A DNA stretch of 64,000 nt, from contig JANWWS010000013.1 of the NCBI GenBank assembly GCA_025055765.1, positions 124,001 through 188,000 on the forward strand. Direction: 5' to 3'. The translations under genes were made by a program, and so were the position numbers. Source of the stretch: Leptospiraceae bacterium (GTDB lineage: Bacteria > Spirochaetota > Leptospiria > Turneriellales > Turneriellaceae). The notes below the pieces were generated by a model. It worked only from the letters and a program-made list of their open reading frames with translations. It was not told the origin of the DNA and did no database searches. Shown piece by piece: positions 17,325-23,826 of this stretch (position 1 is the stretch's first letter; every line of letters starts with the position of its first letter).

Positions 17325-17909
17325 ATGATACAAAAAATAAACAAAATTAGCGCCTTGCTCATAGCAGGACTTGTTCTTTCCCTCTATTGCGGCACCGCCA
17401 AAGAGCAAGTACGCCAAGAGCCTCCCCCCCAAACCGTAGCTAAAGCAGAGCCCACTAAAGTGGAGCCCCAAAAGGTAGAAAAACCGGTCCTTACGGTAAA
17501 CGAAAAGCTTGTTTCTGAGTTGAACCAAAAGTTAGAAAAAGCTACCATGACGGGTTTTGCCAATGGAAAAACTACTCTTTCCCCAAAGCAGGAGAAAAAC
17601 TGGCTTTCGAAAAATCTCTCTCTTATAAAATCCGTGGTAGAGTCCCTCAAAGACCAACCAGAAACAGTTAAGGTAGAGGTGGCGGGCCATGCCTCCTCAA
17701 GGCTTGCGCCAAAAGCTAAGTACATTGTGATTACCCGTGAAGAAGCTGCGCTTAAAAGAGCCGAATATGCCGTTGATCTCTTGAGAAGAAATGGGGTAGA
17801 TACCAGTCGCTTTGTTGCCATTAGCAAATCAGATAGAAATCCCCTACCCAAAATTGACCCAAAAGATGGGCGCAACCGACGCGTTAGCTTTTCTGTGGTA
17901 GCTAACTAA
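17325..17909 (+). CDS. OmpA-family outer-membrane lipoprotein (Pal-like)
   Basis: This is a lipoprotein with a peptidoglycan-binding OmpA domain, likely tethering the outer membrane to the wall. The signal ends with LSLYCGT, so Cys22 is the probable lipidated residue; a tyrosine before the cysteine would be unusual in a proteobacterial lipobox. Residues 28-60 are a proline-, lysine- and glutamate-rich linker. The domain (about 100-194) shows VEVAGHASS, AALKRAEYAVDLLRRNGVD and the ending DGRNRRVSFSVV; the NRRV motif marks the diaminopimelate-binding site. The ribosome site AAGGAG lies 7 bp before the ATG. The gene has its own long upstream region with palindromes and ends in a 4 bp overlap with the convergent substrate-binding lipoprotein gene. 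Confidence 0.88.
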   Translation: MIQKINKISALLIAGLVLSLYCGTAKEQVRQEPPPQTVAKAEPTKVEPQKVEKPVLTVNEKLVSELNQKLEKATMTGFANGKTTLSPKQEKNWLSKNLSLIKSVVESLKDQPETVKVEVAGHASSRLAPKAKYIVITREEAALKRAEYAVDLLRRNGVDTSRFVAISKSDRNPLPKIDPKDGRNRRVSFSVVAN

Positions 17910-19477
17910 AATTCCCACTGATACAAAATCTTCCACCGGTCGGGGTCCAGCCCGGCCGGATAGGCTTCCACCTCAGTAAAGCGGCGATGTAAGGCAATTA
18001 GATTGTAGGATGTATAAAGAAATGTGTATGGCTGCTCTTCGTAGATAATCCTTTGTATCTTATGGTACAGCGCATTGCGCCGCTTTTCATTGAAATCAAC
18101 CCTGGCTTTTTCAATAAGGGCATCTAGATCCTGCCTGGAAAAACCTGTAAAGTTATGCCCCCGCTCAATTTGACTCGAATGCCAGACTTGATAAGGATCT
18201 GATTCCAAAGGCACAGACCAGCCCATCATTAGCGCATAAAAGTCCCGCTTATTAGCCTTCTCCACCAAAACTTGAAACTCAAGCTTGCGGATTTCCATAA
18301 CAATCCCTGCCTTAAGAAGCTCTTCCCGAGCCACTGAGGCAAATTGCTCATAAAAAGGAGCTGCAGCGGGAATCAACAGTTCAAAAATGAATTTCTGCCC
18401 CTCTTTTTCTAAGATACCGTCTTTTCCTAGTTGAAAACCAGCCTCTGCTAGCAATTTTTTCGCTGCCACCGGATCGTACGGCAAAGGTTTAAGATTCTTG
18501 TCATATTGATTTCCGGCCATGTGAAAGGGACCAGTTACTTCAAAACCTAAATTATCCATGAGTGAGGCTAAAATTTTCTCTCGATCTAGGAGCATAGTAA
18601 TCGCACGGCGCACTCTCTTATCTGTGAAAGGAAAACGACGTGTATTGTAACCAATGTAACGATAGCCTCCTGAAATATATTTTATTTTTTGAAAATATCG
18701 GTTGAAATTTTGAGAATTGGTTTGTCTTGTCCATTGGAAGGGTTTTAGATTTAGCATATCAATTTCCCTTTTTTTTAAAGCCTGCAGGGCCACAGCTTCA
18801 TTTTTAATAATGCGATAATAATATTGCCGGATCTCGGGTTTGGGACCATGATAATCCTCGTTGCGAACTAAAACAATTCTCTGACCTGTTTTCCACTCCT
18901 TTAGTTTATAGGGACCTGCTCCAATGGGGTGGCGCAAACTATAGGGATTAGAAACAAAATCAGCTTGCTTGGAAAAAATATGCTTTGGCAAAATCTCGAA
19001 ACCCCCCAGAAATTCCAATGATTTAAAATACGGTTTTTTGAGGCGAAAAATCACCGTATGCGATCCCCTTTTTTCGACACTTTGAACATCTTGGTAGTAA
19101 ACCTTCATAAAGGGATTGGGGGTTTGGGGATCCATAATCTTTTGAAAGGTATAGATAACATCATCAGCGGTAACGGGATGGCCATCGTGAAAGCGCGCAT
19201 TTTTCTTTAAGAAAAAGGTGTAGACTAGGTGATCTCGGGATATTTCATATCTTTGCGCTAAAGCTGGCTTCCATTTTAATGTCTTAACATCTCTTTTTAA
19301 GAGACTCTCATGAATTTTGGAATTAATGAGATTGGAATAGGCATCTTCAGCCACAATTGGGTTAAAGGTAATAGGATCGTTTTCTAGGTTTAGATAAAGC
19401 GTAGTATAGTCTTTGGTCTTTTCTTGCAAGCGGCAGCTAGCTAGAAGAATAAGACTTAAAAGAAAAAAAACCCTCAT
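17906..19477 (-). CDS. Peptide/nickel-type ABC transporter substrate-binding lipoprotein (SBP family 5)
   Basis: The protein binds an oligopeptide or similar ligand in the periplasm and delivers it to an ABC importer. The lipobox is LLASC with Cys15. NLENDPITFNPIVAEDAYS begins the family 5 fold, followed by FFLKKNARFHDGHPVTADDVIYTFQ, the signature of DppA/OppA. The rest, such as RIVLVRNEDYHGPKP and VRRAITMLLDREKI, is typical. At 523 residues it has normal length. No permease or ATPase genes are nearby, so this is an orphan binding protein. It overlaps hisE by 4 bp and is the last gene of the prfA-ftsW-hisE run. Confidence 0.92.
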   Translation of the reverse strand: MRVFFLLSLILLASCRLQEKTKDYTTLYLNLENDPITFNPIVAEDAYSNLINSKIHESLLKRDVKTLKWKPALAQRYEISRDHLVYTFFLKKNARFHDGHPVTADDVIYTFQKIMDPQTPNPFMKVYYQDVQSVEKRGSHTVIFRLKKPYFKSLEFLGGFEILPKHIFSKQADFVSNPYSLRHPIGAGPYKLKEWKTGQRIVLVRNEDYHGPKPEIRQYYYRIIKNEAVALQALKKREIDMLNLKPFQWTRQTNSQNFNRYFQKIKYISGGYRYIGYNTRRFPFTDKRVRRAITMLLDREKILASLMDNLGFEVTGPFHMAGNQYDKNLKPLPYDPVAAKKLLAEAGFQLGKDGILEKEGQKFIFELLIPAAAPFYEQFASVAREELLKAGIVMEIRKLEFQVLVEKANKRDFYALMMGWSVPLESDPYQVWHSSQIERGHNFTGFSRQDLDALIEKARVDFNEKRRNALYHKIQRIIYEEQPYTFLYTSYNLIALHRRFTEVEAYPAGLDPDRWKILYQWEF

Positions 19478-19755
19478 GGTCGGTGCCGTCTTTGAAGCTC
19501 CTCTTCAATTTCACCAAGGGATATACCGCTGTAGTTAAGGGAAACCAGAAAATGATAGATGAGGTCTGCTGCCTCACTAATGGCTCTTTCCTTATTGCCA
19601 TTTTTTGCCTCAATAAGGTATTCCACAGCCTCTTCACCTATTTTTTGTAAGATTTTGTCTATACCTTGGGAAAAAAGTTTTGCTGTATACGAACAGTGGG
19701 GCTCGTAATTTTTTCTTTCGTTAATAATTTTTTCTAATTCGTAAATAAATCCCAT
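19474..19755 (-). CDS. hisE: Phosphoribosyl-ATP pyrophosphohydrolase HisE
   Basis: The enzyme removes pyrophosphate from phosphoribosyl-ATP, the second step of histidine synthesis. The 93 residues carry the all-alpha MazG-like fold: KIGEEAVEYLIEAKNGN has the metal-binding glutamates, and EAADLIYHFLVSLNYSGISL followed by EEELQRRHRP is the family ending. HisI is not fused to it and no other his genes are present. The ATG overlaps the ftsW stop by one base and its end overlaps the next lipoprotein gene, so it is translated as part of a tight operon. Confidence 0.93.
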   Translation of the reverse strand: MGFIYELEKIINERKNYEPHCSYTAKLFSQGIDKILQKIGEEAVEYLIEAKNGNKERAISEAADLIYHFLVSLNYSGISLGEIEEELQRRHRP

Positions 19756-20846
19756 TAGTGCTCCAAACGAGTGATATTTAATAATATGCCAAACATAGAC
19801 ATGTACATGACAAGTGAAGTGCCACCATAACTTAAAAGAGGTAAACTAATTCCCGTAGTAGGCAAAAGTCCCATGGTCACCGCCACGTGCATGGAAAACT
19901 GAGTAAAAAAAATAATTAAAACACCACTACCTAAAAGCCTGGCAAAGGGTTTCTCGATTTTTGACATGAGATACAAACCATAAGTCGCAAGACCAAAGTA
20001 AATAATGAGCAAAAGTACAATACCTAAAAATCCCATATCTTCTGCCACTATCGATAAGATAAAATCGGTATGTCGTGCCTGTAGGTTGTGGCGGCGCAAA
20101 CCTTCGCCCAATCCCTTGCCCCAAAAACCTCCTGCCGCGAAAGATTTAAAAGAAGCCACAAGTTGGTAGGCACCCTCATAGCGGTAGGTCCAGGGATCAA
20201 GAAAGGCCTTAAGTCTTTCTAGGCGAAAAGGGGTGTAGAAAATAAAATAGTAAACTACGGGCAAGGAAAGCAGTAAAAAAAGAAGATGCATGTACCAGGG
20301 GAAAGAAGTCAAGAAAAGCAAGAGACCAGCACACAACAATAGATGCAAAGCTGTAGAAAGATCTGGCTCAAGAGCAATGAGCAATACAGGAAAAAAAACT
20401 AAGGTAACGGTAAGAGCTACATGGGCAAGCCCAGGTCTTTCCCAACGGGCGTAAAGTCGGGCTATGAGCAAGATAAGGCAAAAGCGCGCGATGTCCGAAG
20501 GTTGGATAGAAAAAAAACCAAAATTTAACCAGCGATGGGCCCCCCCTGCTTTCTTACCCAAAGGTGGTACAAAAACCAAAAGAAGGAGCACCAGCGAAAG
20601 TCCATAAAAAGGCCAGGCCCACTTTTCCCAAAAAGTATAAGGCAGCTGACTGCAAAAAAGTAAGCTTAAGAATCCCAAAAAGGCATACAAAGCCTGGCGT
20701 TTAATAAAAAAATACGGGTCCCCATATTCTTGGCGGGCCAAGAAATTACTGGCTGCCAATAAGACATTTAAACCAAAAAGAGTTAGAAAAATTACGAGAG
20801 AAAATATCAATAAATTACTGCGATAGCGCTCTTGACTGCGAAGCAT
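19755..20846 (-). CDS. ftsW: FtsW/RodA/SpoVE-family peptidoglycan glycosyltransferase
   Basis: This is a SEDS polymerase that builds glycan strands from lipid II, with about ten membrane helices. Typical motifs are AHRWLNFGFFSIQPSDIARF, LEPDLSTAL, GKGLGEGLRRHNLQARHTDFILSIVAEDMGF and LPTTGISLPLLSYGGTSL. The HTDFI and TGISLP pieces match FtsW slightly better than RodA, but the gene could be rodA. I start it at the ATG 20844-20846, one base after the prfA stop; an upstream in-frame start at 20924 would overlap prfA by 77 bp and add an unconserved basic stretch. The length is 363 residues, normal for the family. A class B PBP, the usual partner, lies at 12802. Confidence 0.9.
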   Translation of the reverse strand: MLRSQERYRSNLLIFSLVIFLTLFGLNVLLAASNFLARQEYGDPYFFIKRQALYAFLGFLSLLFCSQLPYTFWEKWAWPFYGLSLVLLLLVFVPPLGKKAGGAHRWLNFGFFSIQPSDIARFCLILLIARLYARWERPGLAHVALTVTLVFFPVLLIALEPDLSTALHLLLCAGLLLFLTSFPWYMHLLFLLLSLPVVYYFIFYTPFRLERLKAFLDPWTYRYEGAYQLVASFKSFAAGGFWGKGLGEGLRRHNLQARHTDFILSIVAEDMGFLGIVLLLIIYFGLATYGLYLMSKIEKPFARLLGSGVLIIFFTQFSMHVAVTMGLLPTTGISLPLLSYGGTSLVMYMSMFGILLNITRLEH

Positions 20847-20847
20847 G

Positions 20848-21927
20848 TCAATGGATTGTCTGCAAAAGCTCCTCCTGCCGGTGGGTCTCAAGAGCCGAGA
20901 TAAGATCGTCAAGTTCTCCCTCAAGAACCTGATCTAGGTTGTATGCCGTATACCCTATGCGATGATCCGTAATGCGGTTTTGTGGAAAATTGTAGGTGCG
21001 GATTTTCTCACTGCGATCCCCCGAGCCTACCTGCGCTCTTTTTTCCATGGCCAGCTTTTCATGCCTTTCTCTTCGCATTTTTTCATATAACCTTGCTCTT
21101 AAAATGCGCAGGGCTTTTTCTTTATTTTTCGACTGGGATCTTTCTTCTTGCATGTATACCACAATACCTGTTGGAATATGGGTAATGCGTACCGCCGATT
21201 CTGTTTTGTTCACATATTGGCCACCTGCACCACTGGCCCGCATGACATCAATTCGTAGATCCTGGCTTTGGATATCTACCTCTTCTTCTTCCGCTTCGGG
21301 TAAGACAGCCACGGTCACTGCCGAGGTATGGATTCTCCCATTGGCCTCCGTAGCGGGGATGCGCTGTACCCTATGAGCACCTGCCTCAAAATGTAGCAAA
21401 TCATAAGCCAGCTCTCCTCTGGCAGCAAAAATAGCCTCTTTTACCCCCCCTGCGGAACTGGGAGAGAGATCTAAAATCTCGGTTGGCACACCCTTTTTGT
21501 CCAAGAACTTTAAATACATCCGCAAAAGATCACGCGCAAACAGGGCTGCCTCCTCACCACCGGTACCGGCACGGATTTCCACAATAACATCTTTACCGCT
21601 GTCAGGATCTTTTGGCAAAAGAGCAAGTTTAAGCTCTCTTTCTATTTTAGCTAAATTTTCTTCTAGTCTCTGTTTTTCCTCTGCCAAATAATGAAGCATT
21701 TCCGCATCGCTTTCCTGCCCAAGCTGTTCTCTTAAAGAAGAAAGCTCGGTTAACAAAGCTCTGCGCTTTTGGATAAGCTCGACAATGCGAAATAAGCGGG
21801 CACGCTCTCTTGTAAGCTCACGCAGCTTCGTTACATCTTTCTGAACCGAAGGGTCAAGAAGGCGCTCCTCAAGTGTATGAAATTCCTGCTCAATTTCGCG
21901 CAGCACCGTCTCATTGAGCTCAGCCAT
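20848..21927 (-). CDS. prfA: Peptide chain release factor 1
   Basis: RF1 ends translation at UAA and UAG. The tripeptide anticodon PAT is at residues 191-193 (VQRIPATEANGRIHTS), which separates it from RF2 (SPF). GGQ is at 235-237 in ASGAGGQYVNKTESAVRITH. Length 359 is standard. The usual prmC (hemK) methyltransferase gene for the GGQ glutamine is not adjacent. It heads the minus-strand operon with ftsW, hisE and the substrate-binding lipoprotein, and diverges from the small membrane protein gene at 22013. Confidence 0.96.
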   Translation of the reverse strand: MAELNETVLREIEQEFHTLEERLLDPSVQKDVTKLRELTRERARLFRIVELIQKRRALLTELSSLREQLGQESDAEMLHYLAEEKQRLEENLAKIERELKLALLPKDPDSGKDVIVEIRAGTGGEEAALFARDLLRMYLKFLDKKGVPTEILDLSPSSAGGVKEAIFAARGELAYDLLHFEAGAHRVQRIPATEANGRIHTSAVTVAVLPEAEEEEVDIQSQDLRIDVMRASGAGGQYVNKTESAVRITHIPTGIVVYMQEERSQSKNKEKALRILRARLYEKMRRERHEKLAMEKRAQVGSGDRSEKIRTYNFPQNRITDHRIGYTAYNLDQVLEGELDDLISALETHRQEELLQTIH

Positions 21928-22012
21928 AACACAGAAAAAACTTTACACTTGTCCTGTACACAAATTTTGCAACCTTATTTTTTTATTATACTCTAAAAAA
22001 AGAAAATTGTCT

Positions 22013-22375
22013 ATGCCACAAACAACACAAACCCTAGAGTGCACCTCGTCAGCCGCCCAAATTATCTTGAGCCTCGTACCTATCGTTGGGATTGTATTTG
22101 GCTCCGCCCTCTTTTTCTTTTTCCTATTCTGGCAATATAAGCTGCGTCGGGAACTTGTCTTGCGTGGGCAATACCAGAGCCGAATTTGGGAGCATTTACG
22201 AATCCTTAGTTTACTAGTTGGCAGTGTTTCTTCCTTAGTGGGATTAACCTTATCCCTTCTCTTTTTTGGGGTAAACGGGATTTCGTACCTACTGCTGGGG
22301 GGACTTATTCCCTTAAGTGCGGGCATAGGACTAATCTTATTTTATTACCTTGCCCCCTGGGGGAAAAGCAAGTGA
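22013..22375 (+). CDS. Small membrane protein heading the ECF sigma operon
   Basis: I do not recognise a function for this 120-residue protein. It has three hydrophobic segments: IILSLVPIVGIVFGSALFFFFLFW (near 16-39), LLVGSVSSLVGLTLSLLFFG and GISYLLLGGLIPLSAGIGLILFYYL. Between the first two is a short basic loop (YKLRRELVLRGQYQSRIWEHLR). I use the ATG at 22013; an open frame back to 21914 overlaps prfA and lacks hydrophobic or ribosome-site support. It ends 6 bp before the sigma factor gene, so the two are translated together. By position it may sense a membrane signal for the sigma system. Confidence 0.7.
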   Translation: MPQTTQTLECTSSAAQIILSLVPIVGIVFGSALFFFFLFWQYKLRRELVLRGQYQSRIWEHLRILSLLVGSVSSLVGLTLSLLFFGVNGISYLLLGGLIPLSAGIGLILFYYLAPWGKSK

Positions 22376-22381
22376 GCTAAA

Positions 22382-22915
22382 ATGGCCTCACACCCTCCAC
22401 TTGGCCGGGATGAGTTTAATAAACTTTTTTTAAGCGCCCTACCCATGCTTTACAACCTAGCCATGAGAATTTTTCGCAGCGAAGAGGAAGCAAGTGATTT
22501 CTTGCAAGATTTCTACATTTTCGCAGAAAAAAAACGCCACAATTTTGCGGGCTTATCGCGCTTTTCGACCTGGCTCTACCGTCTGGCTATCCATGAAGCT
22601 TTGGCTGCTTTGCGACGAAAACGAAAAATCAGCTGGGAAATACTTGATGAAACCCAAATCGAAAGTCACCACCTGGGTCCTGAAGAACTTGAACATAGAC
22701 AGGATCTAGAAAAGAAAGTACAAGAAGAATTTCTTAAGCTACCCGACACCTACCGCATTCCTCTCTATCTCCGCTATTATGAAAATATGAGCTATGAAGA
22801 AATTGCACAGACCTTAAACTTAAAAGAAGGTACTTTAAAATCTCTAATCTTTAGGGGCAAGCAGATCTTAAAAGAAAAGCTTATAAAAGGGGGGATCTAT
22901 GAACCGGTTAAATGA
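22382..22915 (+). CDS. ECF-type RNA polymerase sigma factor
   Basis: The factor probably directs RNA polymerase to a small envelope-related regulon. Region 2 is at about 12-75: LPMLYNLAMRIFRSEEEASDFLQDFYIFAEKK, then FAGLSRFSTWLYRLAIHEALAALRRKRK. Region 4 is at about 115-170: FLKLPDTYRIPLYLRYYENMSYEEIAQTLNLKEGTLKSLIFRGKQIL, with the helix-turn-helix. Regions 1 and 3 are missing, as usual for ECF factors. It overlaps the next gene by 17 bp, which is the typical place for an anti-sigma factor. Confidence 0.9.
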   Translation: MASHPPLGRDEFNKLFLSALPMLYNLAMRIFRSEEEASDFLQDFYIFAEKKRHNFAGLSRFSTWLYRLAIHEALAALRRKRKISWEILDETQIESHHLGPEELEHRQDLEKKVQEEFLKLPDTYRIPLYLRYYENMSYEEIAQTLNLKEGTLKSLIFRGKQILKEKLIKGGIYEPVK

Positions 22916-23243
22916 AAGATTTATCGAAGATGCCATCCGCAATTTGCCTACGGTGGAGCTGCCAGACGAGCTACGACAGAGAATCTTGCGCCTGATGCTA
23001 CGGCCACGATACTCTCTTAGCCATCTTTTCGCAGGACTTTTGCTCTTGGTGGCCGGCGAGCTTATCTGGGCCAAGAATTCCCGACAAATTGGGGACGGCG
23101 TACTAGTCTACCTTATATTTGGCATACTTGCCCTCTTGTGGGGGACACAACTCGTTTATTGGTTTATCTCCCAAAGACAGCTCTCCCAGCGTAATTTTGG
23201 TAAAAAAATTAACGAAATCCTCGACGACCTAAAGGCCCTCTAA
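22899..23243 (+). CDS. Putative membrane-bound anti-sigma factor
   Basis: The 114-residue protein has a short cytoplasmic N-terminus (about 40 residues, ERFIEDAIRNLPTVELPDELRQRIL), two hydrophobic segments (SHLFAGLLLLVAGELIW and GVLVYLIFGILALLWGTQLVYWFI) and a charged C-terminus. It lacks the HxxxCxxC zinc motif of ZAS anti-sigma factors. The order sigma then overlapping small membrane protein is what suggests the role; the LPTVELPDELRQRIL segment resembles the start of the anti-sigma family in which a short helix docks on the sigma factor. A strong ribosome site (AAAGGGGGGA) precedes the ATG. Confidence 0.6.
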   Translation: MNRLNERFIEDAIRNLPTVELPDELRQRILRLMLRPRYSLSHLFAGLLLLVAGELIWAKNSRQIGDGVLVYLIFGILALLWGTQLVYWFISQRQLSQRNFGKKINEILDDLKAL

Positions 23244-23578
23244 AGCTTCTGGGCATCATCCAAGCTTTCCGCCGTCAAGAGAAGGGCATCTGCACGAGTA
23301 AGGCGAAAGACCATGCGTATGGTTTGATTTAGGTTGATAAGCACAAACTTTCCCCCATAGCTTTGGATTTCCTTGTGAATGGCAAAAATAGCCCCTAGAG
23401 CTGAGGAGTCGAGGTAGTTCACATTGGCTAGGTCCAAGATGACCTTCTCTGGGCGGTTATGGATTTCCTTCCCCATGATCTCCCGAAACTCGGGAATGTG
23501 GTACATGTGAAGATGAGCTGTTTGGAGAATGACAAGCACCCCGTTTGGGAGATTTTGTATCTCCACAATGGGCTCCAT
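23240..23578 (-). CDS. STAS-domain protein (anti-sigma factor antagonist-like)
   Basis: The protein is a small cytoplasmic STAS domain, as in SpoIIAA and RsbV. The phosphorylatable serine lies in LANVNYLDSSALGAIFAIHKEIQ, with PEKVILDLANV before it and GGKFVLINLNQTIRMVFRLT after it. Such proteins bind a partner-switching anti-sigma kinase and are reset by a PP2C phosphatase; a SpoIIE-type phosphatase is coded at 46239-48302. It converges on the ECF operon with a 4 bp overlap of stop codons. A second STAS gene lies at 56585. Confidence 0.88.
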   Translation of the reverse strand: MEPIVEIQNLPNGVLVILQTAHLHMYHIPEFREIMGKEIHNRPEKVILDLANVNYLDSSALGAIFAIHKEIQSYGGKFVLINLNQTIRMVFRLTRADALLLTAESLDDAQKL

Positions 23579-23713
23579 AGCCCCACCTATTAGGGAAATC
23601 CATAGCTGTCAATTGTTTTAGGCTCAAAAACAAAGGCAAGGATAAGCTCATATCCTGTGTGCTAGATCCCTCCCACAGAGGCCAGCTATGGAAATCCATA
23701 CCCAAAATAGCTC

Positions 23714-23741
23714 TTGACACGGGCCACTATATTTTTATATT
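23714..23741 (+). promoter_or_regulatory. Probable sigma-70 promoter of the TonB receptor operon
   Basis: TTGACA (23714-23719), a 16 bp spacer and TATATT (23736-23741) lie about 86 bp upstream of the receptor ATG. The leader holds a ribosome site (AAGGAG, 8 bp before the ATG). Upstream, CCATAGCTG (23600-23608) and CAGCTATGG (23683-23691) form an inverted repeat, and GGAAATCCATA is repeated directly at 23594 and 23690. Confidence 0.6.
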
Positions 23742-23826
23742 TGCCAAATTAACGAAGTTTCTATATTATGCCAAGGGACGAAACAAAAATAAGTAAGGTA
23801 CATCGCATGGCAAGGAGAATTCGCCT

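Noticed and set aside
20847-20924. N-terminal extension of the FtsW-like protein
   Set aside because: It overlaps prfA by 77 bp and adds a basic stretch unlike the family; the ATG one base after the prfA stop is better.
21914-22012. N-terminal extension of the small membrane protein
   Set aside because: It overlaps prfA and adds an unconserved stretch before the first helix.
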